From Pelagibacterium lentulum (GTDB taxonomy: Bacteria > Pseudomonadota > Alphaproteobacteria > Rhizobiales > Devosiaceae): DNA of 64,000 nt. The translations under genes and the position numbers were made by a program. Shown here in pieces: positions 45,199 to 54,736 of the stretch. The stretch is taken from contig NZ_RZMW01000037.1 of the NCBI RefSeq assembly GCF_003992625.1, positions 186,001-250,000 on the forward strand. Direction: 5' to 3'. The notes under the pieces are model-generated. The model ran no database searches and was not told the DNA's origin. It saw only the letters and a program-made list of their open reading frames with translations. The stretch's first letter is position 1; every line of letters begins with the position of its first letter.

Positions 45199-45282
45199 GG
45201 AATCATCCATTCGGTTGGTGCGTTTCATCCAAATGAAACGCGCGCCCGTCCTCCAGGGGTGACGAGCGCTTCATGGGCGCGG

Positions 45283-45311
45283 TCTATACTAGAGTGCGGA
45301 ACTTTCGGCAA
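45283..45311 (-). promoter_or_regulatory. Sigma70-type promoter for rplY-pth-ychF
   Basis: Read leftward, TTGCCG (45306-45311) and TATAGA (45283-45288) are separated by exactly 17 bp. This is the best promoter-like match before rplY and leaves a ~80-base leader. Confidence 0.5.
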
Positions 45312-45334
45312 GTCCCGTTGCATTTTGCGATCTC

Positions 45335-45589
45335 TCAATCGTCTTCGTAGCGTTCACGCACATAGATGAACATTGGCGAGCGGGCCTGCAAACGATCCAG
45401 CCTTGCCCTTTGGTCGGCCCGGCGGTCGAGATCGAGTGTCAAAAGACAATTGGCAAAGGCCTCGCTGTTGGGACTGAAGCCATATCCGGCGCAACGTTGT
45501 TGATCGAGAGCGCGGCGTTCCTCCGCAGTGGTTGAGCAGGCGGCCAAAGCCAAAGCTGCCAACACCGCAACGACAGTCTTGATCGACAT
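45335..45589 (-). CDS. Small lipoprotein of unknown function
   Basis: An 84-residue protein with signal sequence MSIKTVVAVLAALALAACST ending in a lipobox LAAC, so lipidated at Cys18. The mature part is polar and contains two further Cys (RCAGYGF, NCLLTL). No homologue recognised; the lipobox makes it real and envelope-located. It is separated from rplY by the promoter region. Confidence 0.7.
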   Translation of the reverse strand: MSIKTVVAVLAALALAACSTTAEERRALDQQRCAGYGFSPNSEAFANCLLTLDLDRRADQRARLDRLQARSPMFIYVRERYEDD

Positions 45590-45660
45590 TTGTGCGTTCC
45601 TTCCTGAACTGTCCCCAGTTTAAACGCACAAGTGGAGAAAATGAGGCGGTGCCGTGGTCG

Positions 45661-45918
45661 TTATTTATCGGTCTGCTCATTTGGCAATGGCAGGCCACGT
45701 CGCTGTATCTCTGCCTTCGCTGCCTCGCGCAAGCAGATCGCATGTTCGGTCATTGGCGCCGTCATGTCATGGCGCACGCGGAACAACCTGCTCGTGGCGA
45801 AGCGCTTGTACATGTGAATGAGAATCGTATTGTCCCAACCCGATATTTCGCCCAGGAGCGTATCGAGTTCGGAGCGGGCCGCGGTACGCGGGCTGATAAT
45901 GGGCTTTTTAGGGGCCAT
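45661..45918 (-). CDS. Hypothetical small soluble protein
   Basis: An 85-residue frame from ATG 45918 (MAPKKPIISPRTAARSELDTLLGEISGWDNTI), helical and charged, ending REAAKAEIQRRGLPLPNEQTDK. The frame is open 66 codons further upstream but without family character, and no ribosome binding site is clear. Composition is protein-like, so it is kept at modest confidence. No function recognised. Confidence 0.45.
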   Translation of the reverse strand: MAPKKPIISPRTAARSELDTLLGEISGWDNTILIHMYKRFATSRLFRVRHDMTAPMTEHAICLREAAKAEIQRRGLPLPNEQTDK

Positions 45919-46250
45919 AGGGGGTAAACGTACTTCCGCAACAGCAGCGCCAGCGGAAACCCAGGACCCACCCAGCCGGCACAGAAATTTGCCGGTCAGC
46001 ATCTGGTATCTGCGAAAATTCCACTCGCACACATATAGAACGTAGCCCAGTGCCCCGCCTAATGGGCCCCCATTCAGCGCTGAGTACACCAAGGCTTGTG
46101 GCTGAGTCGGCGGCATAGGTCAAAGCCTCATCTTGCAAATGATGCGATGACGAAGTGTTAACCATAGTGCAGTCGCAAGGGTATTCGCGCGGAAGCCTAT
46201 CTCCGCGTTAACCGAGGGTTAACCATAAACGTAACGACTCGTGATGAGCT
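45919..46250. other. Intergenic stretch upstream of prs end
   Basis: No gene is supported here. It contains the repeated GTTAACC (around 46208 and 46219) and nothing else that stands out. Confidence 0.4.
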
Positions 46251-47183
46251 TTAGTCGAACAGACTCGATACCGATTGTTCCGATGCGGTGCGGGCAATCG
46301 CTTCGCCCATTAGGTGCGCAATCGGAATGTGCCGGATTTTTTCGACTTTGCTCACGGCCTCGGTCATCTCGATGGAGTCGGTTGTGACCAGTTCCTTGAG
46401 ACGAGACTTGGCAATCCGCTCGTGCGCTTCGCCGGACAGGACGCCGTGCGTGATATAAGCCGAAACCTCACTGGCCCCAGCATTGAGCAGCGCCTCGGCT
46501 GCGTTTACCAGCGTGCCACCGGAGTCCACGATGTCATCGATCAGAATGCAGGATTGGCCTTCGACATCACCGATAATGTTCATGACCTCGGAGACGCCTG
46601 CGCGCGGACGGCGCTTATCGACGATGGCAAGCTGGGCGCCGATCCGGTTGGCAACATTGCGGGCGCGCAATACACCGCCGACGTCTGGTGATACGACCAT
46701 AACTTTGGACGTATCGTAATTGGCCTTGATGTCTCGGGTCAGGACAGGTGCCGCATAAAGATTGTCTGTCGGAATGTCGAAAAAACCCTGGATTTGCGGT
46801 GCATGCAGATCCAGGGTCAAAATGCGGTTCGCGCCAGCATGTGTGATCAGATTAGCCACGAGCTTGGCGGAGATCGGGGTGCGGGGAGCGGATTTCCGGT
46901 CCTGGCGCGCATAGCCGAAATAGGGCATGACGGCAGTAATCCGGCGCGCTGAGGACCGGCGCGCTGCGTCGATGAGGATCAGCAATTCCATCAAGTGGTC
47001 ATTTGCCGGATAGGACGTGGACTGAAGGATAAAAACATCCTCGCCACGAACGTTTTCGTGGATTTCCACGAAGATTTCCTTGTCCGCAAAGCGTTTGACC
47101 GAGCAATCGGTAAGCGGAATTTCGAGATACTGGGAGACGGCCTTGGCCACGGTGAGGTTAGAGTTGCCCGTCACCAGCTTCAT
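46251..47183 (-). CDS. prs: Ribose-phosphate pyrophosphokinase
   Basis: Makes PRPP from ribose-5-phosphate and ATP for nucleotide, His and Trp synthesis. 310 residues, class I PRS. Features: [16 protein letters not shown] start, [45 protein letters not shown] and PRPP loop [22 protein letters not shown]. Last gene of the leftward lgt-midA-pgeF-prs block. Confidence 0.97.
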   Translation of the reverse strand: MKLVTGNSNLTVAKAVSQYLEIPLTDCSVKRFADKEIFVEIHENVRGEDVFILQSTSYPANDHLMELLILIDAARRSSARRITAVMPYFGYARQDRKSAPRTPISAKLVANLITHAGANRILTLDLHAPQIQGFFDIPTDNLYAAPVLTRDIKANYDTSKVMVVSPDVGGVLRARNVANRIGAQLAIVDKRRPRAGVSEVMNIIGDVEGQSCILIDDIVDSGGTLVNAAEALLNAGASEVSAYITHGVLSGEAHERIAKSRLKELVTTDSIEMTEAVSKVEKIRHIPIAHLMGEAIARTASEQSVSSLFD

Positions 47184-47334
47184 GGTAGCCCCTATCGCTG
47201 TGCTTTTATGCCGGCGTCGCCAATGCGCCGGCTCCGTTTGCGGGCACCTGTAGCCCTACACTGGCAGCGGCGCAATATGACTTTTGCATGAATGGCAAAA
47301 GTCTTTTGCAAAGTGTTACCAAAGTGTCCGCTTG

Positions 47335-48105
47335 TCAGCTCTTGGCGATCAGTGAAATCTGCCGACCCGCGCGAGTGCCGGAATGGGTGGCGTGCCGGTG
47401 GGAAAAATAGAGTTCGGGTGAATGATATGTGCAGCCGCCAACTTGCTCGAACGTCGCCAGTCCTAGGTCTTCGGCCTGATGCCGAACAAGCCCCGGCACG
47501 TCGAAATGCGGCTTTTCGTAGCCTTTGGTCGCCAAGAAATCGGATGTATGCGGGAACTGTTCGCGGATCATTTGAGCGAATGTGTCGCCGACTTCGTAGG
47601 CAGGTGCGCTAATGGATGGGCCGATAGCAACCACAATGTCTTCAACACCTGCACCAAGCTCGGCCATGGCATTGACGGTCGCTGCGAGAATGTTTCCGAC
47701 CGCGCCGCGCCAACCCGCGTGTGCTGCACCGATTATTCCGCTTTCCGGGTCTGCGAGCAATATCGGTACGCAATCGGCGGTCAAAATGCCCAGGGCTATG
47801 CCGGGCTGGTCCGTGACGAGCGCATCGGCTTCCGGGCGCGCTTTGAAATCATGACCTGCGCGGATGGTGAGCACATCGGTTCCATGAACCTGTTTTGCCA
47901 TGGCGACCGGCAACGGACCGGCCTTGAGCGCCATGACGGCCCGATGGATATTTTCTGCGACATTGCCAGAATCGTCACCTACTGAAATCGAAGCGTTGAG
48001 CGCCGCAAATTCGCCCTCCGATACCCCGCCCCTGCGTCCGAAAAAGCCGTGACGGATGGAGCGGATCTGGTTAAGGGCCGGGCTTTGCTCAAGGGGTGCG
48101 TGCAT
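47335..48105 (-). CDS. pgeF: Peptidoglycan editing factor / multicopper polyphenol oxidase-like (YfiH)
   Basis: Hydrolyses wrongly incorporated Ser from UDP-MurNAc-Ser precursors (E. coli PgeF). 256 residues. Zinc-type active-site residues lie in ILTADCVPILLAD, IIGAAHAGWRGAVGNI and ELYFSHRHATHSGTR (the C/H set of the YlmD-YfiH family), with MAKQVHGTDV upstream. Sits between midA and prs, as in other Hyphomicrobiales. Confidence 0.9.
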   Translation of the reverse strand: MHAPLEQSPALNQIRSIRHGFFGRRGGVSEGEFAALNASISVGDDSGNVAENIHRAVMALKAGPLPVAMAKQVHGTDVLTIRAGHDFKARPEADALVTDQPGIALGILTADCVPILLADPESGIIGAAHAGWRGAVGNILAATVNAMAELGAGVEDIVVAIGPSISAPAYEVGDTFAQMIREQFPHTSDFLATKGYEKPHFDVPGLVRHQAEDLGLATFEQVGGCTYHSPELYFSHRHATHSGTRAGRQISLIAKS

Positions 48106-48162
48106 GGTGCCAAATCTTTTGTCGTAAAGCGCCAGAAATGCAGCCGGAGGGTGCTGGCCTTT

Positions 48163-49248
48163 CTAGCGGGAAACAAATCCTGCCGGTGCCAAGCCGGGAC
48201 TGGATGCGCAAAAGGCCTTGAAAAGCGTACCCATTTGCGATGATCCGGTCAGTCGCTCAAATGCGGAACGCAATTGCTCGGCCTTGTCAGGATTGGTTTT
48301 GCTCAGGGCTGAATGACGATCCTCCAGCCCTAATGATGTAAGAAAGTGGCCCTGTGTCACAAGTGGGTGTATCGTCAACCCAGCTATGCGTGCAGCGTGA
48401 CCCAGCGCTTCAAAATCCACATGCGTCGTAAGATCGGCCTTGCCGGGTTCAGCCAATGGGTCCGCGTACTCATGACGGGAAAGCGCCTGTAGCGTTTCGC
48501 CTGGTTGGGTATGCTCATAGCCATAATCGATCGTCAGGATCGCGCCGCCGCGTGGAGCAATTGTCCGGCCCAATTGCTCCATGAGTTGACGGCCGGCCAG
48601 ACCAATTTCCGCAACTTCACCATCTTTCGCATTGGAAAAAGCCTCACCAAGCAATGTTCCGTCGTAGGGTGTTGGCGACAGGCCGAACACGCGTCTGCCA
48701 TCGGCGAGGCCGATGCAGCGCTCGAACCATTTCTCTTCACGTTTAACGAACTGGCGAACCGGCAGCGCGTCGAAAAACTCGTTTGCGATTACGATGAGTG
48801 GAGAGGGGGGCAGTTCGCCGATATCTTCCGTCCATTGCGGTCCGAAGGCGGCGAGCTTGTCCCGCTGCATCTCGATCAGTGCTGCGTTGGTTTCCATCAA
48901 TTGCAGATTGAGGGCATCGCTGAAACCGGGAACCCGCGTGGCAACCCGGAGCGCATCGGCCATGAGCGTGCCGCGCCCCGGCCCAAGCTCAAGTACAGTA
49001 ATGGCGTCAGGCGAACCCATCTGCACATAAAGATCGGCGATCCATGCACCGATCATTTCGCCAAAAGTCTGGCTGATTTCAGGTGCGGTGATGAAATCCC
49101 CGCCAACGCCAAGCGGATCGCTCGTCCGGTAATAGCCCCGTGATGGGTGCGTCAGGCACAAGCCCATATAGGTGGCAAGTGAGATGGGTCCGCTTGTGCG
49201 GATCTGCATATCGATCAGATCGCCAAGGCTGAGATCGGTGTCACGCAT
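48163..49248 (-). CDS. midA: SAM-dependent methyltransferase, MidA/NDUFAF7 family
   Basis: Class I methyltransferase; the mitochondrial member NDUFAF7 methylates an arginine of a complex I subunit, and a bacterial role is inferred. 361 residues. N-terminal SLATYMGLCLTHPSRGYYRTSDPLGVGGDFITAPEIS, SAM motif ITVLELGPGRGTLMADAL, and PSPLIVIANEFFDALPVRQFV. Overlaps lgt by 8 bp and is followed by pgeF after 57 bases. Confidence 0.92.
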   Translation of the reverse strand: MRDTDLSLGDLIDMQIRTSGPISLATYMGLCLTHPSRGYYRTSDPLGVGGDFITAPEISQTFGEMIGAWIADLYVQMGSPDAITVLELGPGRGTLMADALRVATRVPGFSDALNLQLMETNAALIEMQRDKLAAFGPQWTEDIGELPPSPLIVIANEFFDALPVRQFVKREEKWFERCIGLADGRRVFGLSPTPYDGTLLGEAFSNAKDGEVAEIGLAGRQLMEQLGRTIAPRGGAILTIDYGYEHTQPGETLQALSRHEYADPLAEPGKADLTTHVDFEALGHAARIAGLTIHPLVTQGHFLTSLGLEDRHSALSKTNPDKAEQLRSAFERLTGSSQMGTLFKAFCASSPGLAPAGFVSR

Positions 49249-50062
49249 GGCGGCGCGTTTGTGCCCAGACGATCAAAGCAATTCCTGCAATCAGGATGGG
49301 CAACGATAGGACCATGCCCATTGTCAACCAGCCGAACGCCAGATAGCCGATATGGGCATCGGGCAAGCGGAAGAACTCAACGAAAATGCGAGACGCGGCA
49401 TAGCCGATGCCGAAGATGCCGGCGGCTGTGCCGGGGCTGCGCAGCACCAGCTTGATATGGGTGAAATAGCGAATGACAAGAAACAGCACGAGACCTTCCA
49501 GCAAACCCTCATAGAGCTGCGAAGGGTGGCGCGGAAGGTCGCCGCCGCCGGGAAATACAACGCCCCAAGGCATTGTGGTGACGCTACCGTAAAGCTCGCC
49601 ATTGATGAAATTCGCAACGCGGCCAAGAAGCAAGCCAATGGTCGAACAGCAGGCCAGAAGATCAAGCCCTGAAAGAACATTGGCACCCTTGTGCCGCAAA
49701 TAAACGATCATCGCGATCATGACGCCAAGCATGCCGCCGTGAAAACTCATGCCACCATCCTGAAGTGCCAGAATGGAAAGCGGGTTCGCTGCAAAGAATG
49801 CCGGATCGTAAAACACGACATAACCCAAACGACCGCCCACCACGATGCCGATAACGATCCAGAACGCGAAATCGAAAAGCTCATTGGCGGTCATGGGCGG
49901 ATTGTTGTTCATCCAAAGCGAAGTGCGCTTTACCAGCAGCATGCCATATCCGACACCGATAAAGATGCCTGCCAGATAGGAGAGGGCATACCAGCGGATG
50001 GCAATGGGGCCGATGGCAAAGGCGATGGGATCGATATTGGGGAAAGGCAAGTCGGATCTCAC
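49241..50062 (-). CDS. lgt: Prolipoprotein diacylglyceryl transferase
   Basis: Transfers diacylglycerol from phosphatidylglycerol to the lipobox Cys of prolipoproteins; inner membrane, ~7 helices. Hallmark GRVANFINGELYG (GR-x2-NFINGE) and MSFHGGMLGVMIAMI with catalytic His; YALSYLAGI at the start. 273 residues, normal. First gene of the leftward block, divergent from ubiK. Confidence 0.96.
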   Translation of the reverse strand: MRSDLPFPNIDPIAFAIGPIAIRWYALSYLAGIFIGVGYGMLLVKRTSLWMNNNPPMTANELFDFAFWIVIGIVVGGRLGYVVFYDPAFFAANPLSILALQDGGMSFHGGMLGVMIAMIVYLRHKGANVLSGLDLLACCSTIGLLLGRVANFINGELYGSVTTMPWGVVFPGGGDLPRHPSQLYEGLLEGLVLFLVIRYFTHIKLVLRSPGTAAGIFGIGYAASRIFVEFFRLPDAHIGYLAFGWLTMGMVLSLPILIAGIALIVWAQTRRHA

Positions 50063-50172
50063 AATTTTTGAATAGGCGGACCATGCCGGGCCAACTTGCT
50101 CTGGTCAAGCTGCCAGCCAGTCACTACATAGAGATAAATTTGGCTAACTCGCCAATGAAAAGGAATTGACAC

Positions 50173-50424
50173 ATGAGCCAATCAAGCAAGATTTTCGACG
50201 ATCTTGGCCGGTTGATGAACGATGCAGCTTCGGTGGCCGACGGTGTGCGCCGGGAGGCGGAAACAGCCATGCGCGGGCAGATGGAGCGGATCGTCAATGA
50301 CCTGGATCTGGTCAAGCGAGAGGACTATGACGCACTTCGCGATCTCGTGCAGATTCAAGGCGAAGAAATCGAGGCGTTGCGCCGCGATCTCGAAGCGTTC
50401 AAGAAGCGCCGTAAAACCAGTTAG
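50173..50424 (+). CDS. ubiK: UbiK-type accessory factor (BMFP)
   Basis: An 83-residue coiled-coil protein of the YqiC/BMFP family that aids ubiquinone synthesis in E. coli. Sequence MSQSSKIFDDLGRLMNDAASVADGVRREAET then LVKREDYDALRDLVQIQGEEIEALRRDLEAF is the family pattern of amphipathic helix plus C-terminal coiled coil. Divergent from lgt and 9 bp before a phosphoesterase gene. Confidence 0.88.
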   Translation: MSQSSKIFDDLGRLMNDAASVADGVRREAETAMRGQMERIVNDLDLVKREDYDALRDLVQIQGEEIEALRRDLEAFKKRRKTS

Positions 50425-50433
50425 GGTTTTCTC

Positions 50434-51168
50434 ATGCGCATTGCCGTATTGTCCGATGTTCACGGTAATGCTCTGGCACTTGAGGCGGTGCTCGCCGATA
50501 TCGGTCGGCAGGCAACCGATGTGATTTGCAATCTGGGCGACCATTTTTCCGGGCCGGTCGACCCGCTTGGTACCGCCCAACTCCTTCGCGGTTTCGATGC
50601 GATAAGCATTTTGGGCAATCACGATCGCTACCTGCTCGACGAAGCCCCGGAAGATATGAGCAAGGTGGACAGGATCGCAATCGAGGCACTGCGCCCTTGC
50701 GATCTCGATTGGCTGCGCTCGTTGCCCGAAACCGATGTTGTGGGCGATGTTCTTTATCTGTGCCACGGTACGCCTGCGTCCGATGATACGCATTGGCTCC
50801 AGACAAAAGATGCGGATGGCAGGTTCTTTCCCACTGCGCCGGACGTGATTGCCAGCGCGTGCGAGGAGATAGCGCTTCCTCTGATCTGTTGCGGGCATTC
50901 CCATGTCGCCCGTGCGGTGAAGCTTGAAAATGGCCATATTGTTTTCAATCCGGGTAGTGTCGGGCGTCCTGCTTACACCATGGCCGATCCCACTTCGATT
51001 GCCCGTCTCTCTCCCGATGCAGGTTATGCTCTCGTGACGCAGAAGGGCGCAGAATGGGATATTGAGCTGCGCCAGGTTCCTTACGATCATATGTCAGCCG
51101 CGCAGCAGGCGCGCGATCATGGCGCCAAGACATGGGCCAAAAACCTCGAAATGGGCTGGCAGAGGTAA
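50434..51168 (+). CDS. Metallophosphoesterase family protein (YfcE/DevT-like)
   Basis: A 244-residue calcineurin-like phosphoesterase. Metal motifs: SDVHGN, NLGDHFSGP, LGNHDRYL, CHGTP and CGHSHVARA. The strand-rich C-terminus continues with NPGSVGRPAYTMAD. Second gene after ubiK. Substrate unknown. Confidence 0.88.
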   Translation: MRIAVLSDVHGNALALEAVLADIGRQATDVICNLGDHFSGPVDPLGTAQLLRGFDAISILGNHDRYLLDEAPEDMSKVDRIAIEALRPCDLDWLRSLPETDVVGDVLYLCHGTPASDDTHWLQTKDADGRFFPTAPDVIASACEEIALPLICCGHSHVARAVKLENGHIVFNPGSVGRPAYTMADPTSIARLSPDAGYALVTQKGAEWDIELRQVPYDHMSAAQQARDHGAKTWAKNLEMGWQR

Positions 51169-51433
51169 TTTCTGCGCCAAAATGAGCCGCAAATCGTTGT
51201 GAACAACCGGTTTTGTTAAGAACCCGTTAACCATGGCGCTCCGATCATCCACAGAAGAATCTGTCAATCGGACCAGCGTTTATGGGTTCGGGTGGCAAGG
51301 TCGGTGTAGATTCAATTTTAAGGACGATTCGTACACCTAACCCTTGTTCAGGCAGTTCGGTTGTGCCGCGTAGGGCGTGTGGCATCAGGTCATGCGTTCG
51401 TTCAAATTCCTGCTCAAGCGTGCGGAGCCAGCC

Positions 51434-51934
51434 ATGTCACTTATTGAATTGGAACTGGATAGGAACATCCACCCGGTGGATATCATCGAACATATCGCTG
51501 CGATCAACGATTGGTCGTTCGAGCGACAGGATGCCGATGAAATCTCGATCTCGGTGAAAGGCGGCTGGTGCGATTACCACGTATCGTTCAACTGGATGGA
51601 GGAGATGGAAAGCCTGCATCTGGCCTGCGCCTTCGATCTCAAGGTGCCTGAAGCCCGCCGTGGTGAAATCAAGCAATTGATTGCGCTCGTTAACGAGCAA
51701 CTCTGGATCGGACATTTCGATATATGGAGCCGGGAGGGCGTTGTGCTCTTCCGCAATTCGCATCTGCTTTCGGGCGGCGCCGAGGTTTCGCCCCAGCAAT
51801 GCGAAGCCCTTTTGCGATCTGCGACCGACAGTTGCGATCTTTATTATCAGGCTTTCCAGTTCGTGGTCTGGGCCGGAAAATCGGCTTCCGACGCGCTTGC
51901 TGAAGTCATGTTTGAAACCGTGGGGCAAGCATGA
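51434..51934 (+). CDS. YbjN domain-containing protein
   Basis: A 166-residue YbjN-family protein, a fold related to type III secretion chaperones. ATG at 51434 (MSLIELELDRNIHPVD) has CGGAG upstream. Typical IISVKGGWCDYHVSFNWMEEMESLHLACAFDLK-like core and FDIWSREGVVLFRNSHLL. In E. coli YbjN affects motility and stress, but the role here is unproven. Overlaps proC by 4 bp. Confidence 0.85.
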   Translation: MSLIELELDRNIHPVDIIEHIAAINDWSFERQDADEISISVKGGWCDYHVSFNWMEEMESLHLACAFDLKVPEARRGEIKQLIALVNEQLWIGHFDIWSREGVVLFRNSHLLSGGAEVSPQQCEALLRSATDSCDLYYQAFQFVVWAGKSASDALAEVMFETVGQA

Positions 51935-52746
51935 ATCTTTCCGATGCCGGTTCCGTCGTTCTGGTCGGGGCCGGCAAGATGGGAACGGCCATGGCGGCCG
52001 GCTGGATAAAGGCCGGACTGCCGGGCAGGAACCTCTTCCTTGTCGATCCGGCGCCGCATGAAAGCGTTATAGCCTTTGCCCATGAGAACGGCGCCTCGCT
52101 TGGCAGTACGCTTCCAGCGGAAAGTCCGCGTGTCATTGTTCTGGCGGTAAAGCCGCAGGTCATGAGCGAAGTGCTTGCCGATGTGAAACCGAGTGTCGGG
52201 CCCGATACGCTGGTGCTATCAATTGCTGCGGGCATTTCCGTCAATAAGTTCATTTCGGCGTTGGGAACGCAGAAGGTTGTGCGGACCATACCCAATACAC
52301 CGGCGCAACTCGGCAAGGGGATTTCCGGTGCGGTGGCAGCGCAAGCGGTGACGGGCGATGACAAAGCCCTCGCTCAAGCTCTGCTGGAAGCGGCAGGGCA
52401 GGTGGTTTGGCTCGAAGATGAAGCCTTGATCGATTCAGTGACCGCAGTCTCGGGGTCCGGGCCAGCCTATGTGTTCTACCTTGTTGAAGCCTTGGCACTT
52501 GCAGGCGAGAAGCAGGGCTTGAGCGCTGACCAGGCCATGTTGCTGGCACGCCAGACAATTATCGGCGCCGCCGCCTTGCTGGAAGCAGATGCAAGTCCGG
52601 CAGCACAATTACGCAAGAACGTAACCTCACCCGGCGGCACAACACAGGCGGCGCTCGATGTGCTGATGGCCGAGGATGGTTTGAGACCGCTGATGGATCG
52701 CGCTGTTGCGGCGGCGAGGGCACGTAGTGAAGAATTGGGTAAATGA
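51931..52746 (+). CDS. proC: Pyrroline-5-carboxylate reductase
   Basis: Last step of proline synthesis, NAD(P)H-dependent. 271 residues. Rossmann start [17 protein letters not shown], middle MAVKPQVM-type block, and C-terminal [29 protein letters not shown] overlap with YbjN and with the tRNA-binding gene below. Confidence 0.95.
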   Translation: MNLSDAGSVVLVGAGKMGTAMAAGWIKAGLPGRNLFLVDPAPHESVIAFAHENGASLGSTLPAESPRVIVLAVKPQVMSEVLADVKPSVGPDTLVLSIAAGISVNKFISALGTQKVVRTIPNTPAQLGKGISGAVAAQAVTGDDKALAQALLEAAGQVVWLEDEALIDSVTAVSGSGPAYVFYLVEALALAGEKQGLSADQAMLLARQTIIGAAALLEADASPAAQLRKNVTSPGGTTQAALDVLMAEDGLRPLMDRAVAAARARSEELGK

Positions 52747-53081
52747 GCGAAATTACATTCGATGAGTTTTTGAAGGTCGATATCCGCACCGGGACGATTA
52801 TCGAAGCGCGGGACTTTGCCGAAGCGCGCAAGCCCGCCATTATCCTGATCATTGATTTCGGCCCCGAGATCGGGATCAAGAAATCATCGGCCCAGATCAA
52901 GGTGCATTATGCGCCCGATGAACTTGTCGGCCGGCAGGTGATGGCGGTGGTCAATTTCCCGCCCCGCCAGATCGGGCCGATCAAGTCCGAAGTTCTGACA
53001 TTGGGATTTGAAGACGAGGACGGCGCTATCGTGCTCGCGGCCGTCGACAAGCAAGTGCCGAATGGCCGCAAGCTGATGTGA
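52743..53081 (+). CDS. csaA: CsaA-type tRNA-binding protein
   Basis: A 112-residue OB-fold protein with chaperone-like and tRNA-binding activity in known members. Blocks [37 protein letters not shown] and [22 protein letters not shown] match CsaA. Coupled to proC by ATGA overlap. Confidence 0.9.
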   Translation: MSEITFDEFLKVDIRTGTIIEARDFAEARKPAIILIIDFGPEIGIKKSSAQIKVHYAPDELVGRQVMAVVNFPPRQIGPIKSEVLTLGFEDEDGAIVLAAVDKQVPNGRKLM

Positions 53082-53124
53082 GATCAGGCGGCAATCGCGC
53101 CGGTGTAAATCAACGCCGCTGGGA

Positions 53125-53652
53125 TCAGTCCTCGGAGATGCGATCGGTCAGGCGCAATTGACCCAAAAGTGTACGGTCGGTCTGCTCGGTCATTTCCACA
53201 AAGAACCGCGCGACGCATTGGCGGGTTTCATCGGGCAGAGCGGCCAGCGCGGTCTCGATGCGTTTTGCCTGAGAAGCGCTGAGCGTTTCAAAGAACTCGC
53301 GCCCCTTTTCAGTCGGGTACAAGAGCCGCTGTCGGCGGTCGGTTTCTCCATGACGCTGGGTGACGTAACCGCTATCGATCAACTGCCTCAACACACGGGC
53401 AAGGCTCTGCTTGGTGATGCGCAGGATGTCGAGCAGGTCAGCAACCGTCATGCCGGGGCGCAGATTGACAAAATAGATCACGCGGTGGTGCGCCCGGCCA
53501 AAGCCCTGCTTTTCCAGAAGGGCATCCGCATCACGCACGAAATCCCGATAGGCGAAGAAAAACAAGCCCATGATGTCTATGGGCATTTCAGGGAAATCGT
53601 AAATGGCGGAATTTATGTCAGCCTTGTTGACATTTATTGTGTTAGCTGGCAT
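53125..53652 (-). CDS. MarR-family transcriptional regulator
   Basis: A 175-residue winged-helix regulator. ATG at 53652 (MPANTINVNKADINSA) is preferred over a TTG 8 codons earlier. DNA-binding part: TVADLLDILRITKQSLARVLRQLIDSGYVTQRHGETDRRQRLLYPTEKG. Divergent from ilvE; a GTGCA/TGCAC dyad between them may be its operator. Effector unknown; this MarR-ilvE pairing is common in Hyphomicrobiales (family-level knowledge). Confidence 0.88.
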   Translation of the reverse strand: MPANTINVNKADINSAIYDFPEMPIDIMGLFFFAYRDFVRDADALLEKQGFGRAHHRVIYFVNLRPGMTVADLLDILRITKQSLARVLRQLIDSGYVTQRHGETDRRQRLLYPTEKGREFFETLSASQAKRIETALAALPDETRQCVARFFVEMTEQTDRTLLGQLRLTDRISED

Positions 53653-53742
53653 CGTCCGTCCAAATTCTTTGTCCAATAGTGACTTATCACAGACCCACTT
53701 GTGTTTGCCAAGTAGGGAGAGATTGCTGCATTATAGGACAAA

Positions 53743-53761
53743 GTGCACCAACTCTATGCAC
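53743..53761. promoter_or_regulatory. GTGCA...TGCAC dyad, candidate MarR operator
   Basis: Arms GTGCA (53743-53747) and TGCAC (53757-53761) in a 19-bp dyad, extended by AA/TT on the outside, in the MarR-ilvE gap. Size fits a MarR dimer site; not proven. Confidence 0.3.
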
Positions 53762-53792
53762 CTTTACACAAATGAATTAGTGGGAGAATAAG

Positions 53793-54683
53793 ATGGCCAT
53801 CGTGCCAATGGATCAGCGAGAAGGTTGGATCTGGTATAACGGGGAAATGGTACCCTGGCAGGATGCCAAGCTCCATGTCCTTACGCATGGTCTGCACTAC
53901 GCGAGCAGCGTCTTTGAAGGTCAGCGCGCTTATGGCGGGGAGGTTTATAAGCTGCGCGAACATACCGAGCGCCTGATTTTTTCAGGCAAGACGCTCGATT
54001 TCACCATTCCCTATTCGGCCGATGAGATTGACGAAGCCTGCCGTCAGGTTCTTGAAAAGAACGAACTCGTCGATGCCTATATGCGCCCCGTCGCCTGGCG
54101 CGGTTCGGAAACGCTTTCGGTGCCAGCGCGCGATAACAAGGTACACCTCGCCATCGCCGCCTGGGTCTGGCCGAGCTATTTCTCGACCGAGGAACGGCTC
54201 AAGGGCATTCGCCTGTGCTGGGCGGACTGGAAGCGCCCGTCGCCTGAAACCATTCCCTGCAAGGCCAAGGCTGCCGGTCTTTACATGATCTGTACGCTTT
54301 CCAAGCACACGGCCATGGACAAGGGCTATGCCGATGCGCTGATGGTCGACTATCGCGGCTATGTTGCTGAAGCGACCGGTGCCAATGTCTTTTTTGTCAA
54401 AGGCAAGGACATCACCACCCCGACGCCCGATTGCTTCCTTGACGGCATTACGCGCCGGACGCTGATCGGGCTGGCCAAGGCCAACGGCTATACCGTCACC
54501 GAACGGCACATCATGCCCGAGGAATTGTCCCAGTTTGACGAATGCTTCCTGACCGGAACCGCGGCTGAAGTGACGCCGGTTTCCGAAGTGGGCGAATACA
54601 AGTTCACGCCGGGTGAAGCCTGCCGGACGCTTGTGGAAGCCTATATGGCGGAAGTTCAGCCCAAGAAGGCTGCAGCGGAATAA
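53793..54683 (+). CDS. ilvE: Branched-chain amino acid aminotransferase
   Basis: PLP-dependent fold-type IV transaminase acting on Leu, Ile and Val. 296 residues. HGLHYASSVFEGQRAYGG near the start, catalytic Lys in SPETIPCKAKAAGLYM, and EATGANVFFVKGKDITTPTPDCFLDGITRRTL as the cofactor block. GGGAGAATAAG precedes the ATG. Followed by a strong terminator. Divergent MarR regulator may control it. Confidence 0.95.
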   Translation: MAIVPMDQREGWIWYNGEMVPWQDAKLHVLTHGLHYASSVFEGQRAYGGEVYKLREHTERLIFSGKTLDFTIPYSADEIDEACRQVLEKNELVDAYMRPVAWRGSETLSVPARDNKVHLAIAAWVWPSYFSTEERLKGIRLCWADWKRPSPETIPCKAKAAGLYMICTLSKHTAMDKGYADALMVDYRGYVAEATGANVFFVKGKDITTPTPDCFLDGITRRTLIGLAKANGYTVTERHIMPEELSQFDECFLTGTAAEVTPVSEVGEYKFTPGEACRTLVEAYMAEVQPKKAAAE

Positions 54684-54708
54684 AAAGCCGCATCATCACC
54701 GCAATTCT

Positions 54709-54736
54709 AAAGCCGGGGATAAATCCCGGCTTTTTT
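54709..54736 (+). terminator. Rho-independent terminator after ilvE
   Basis: Arms AAAGCCGGG (54709-54717) and CCCGGCTTT (54725-54733), then a T-run to about 54736. Confidence 0.88.

Noticed and set aside
45592-45927. 111-codon plus-strand frame opposite the small gene at 45661-45918
   Set aside because: Lacks RBS and family features; the opposite strand frame is more protein-like.
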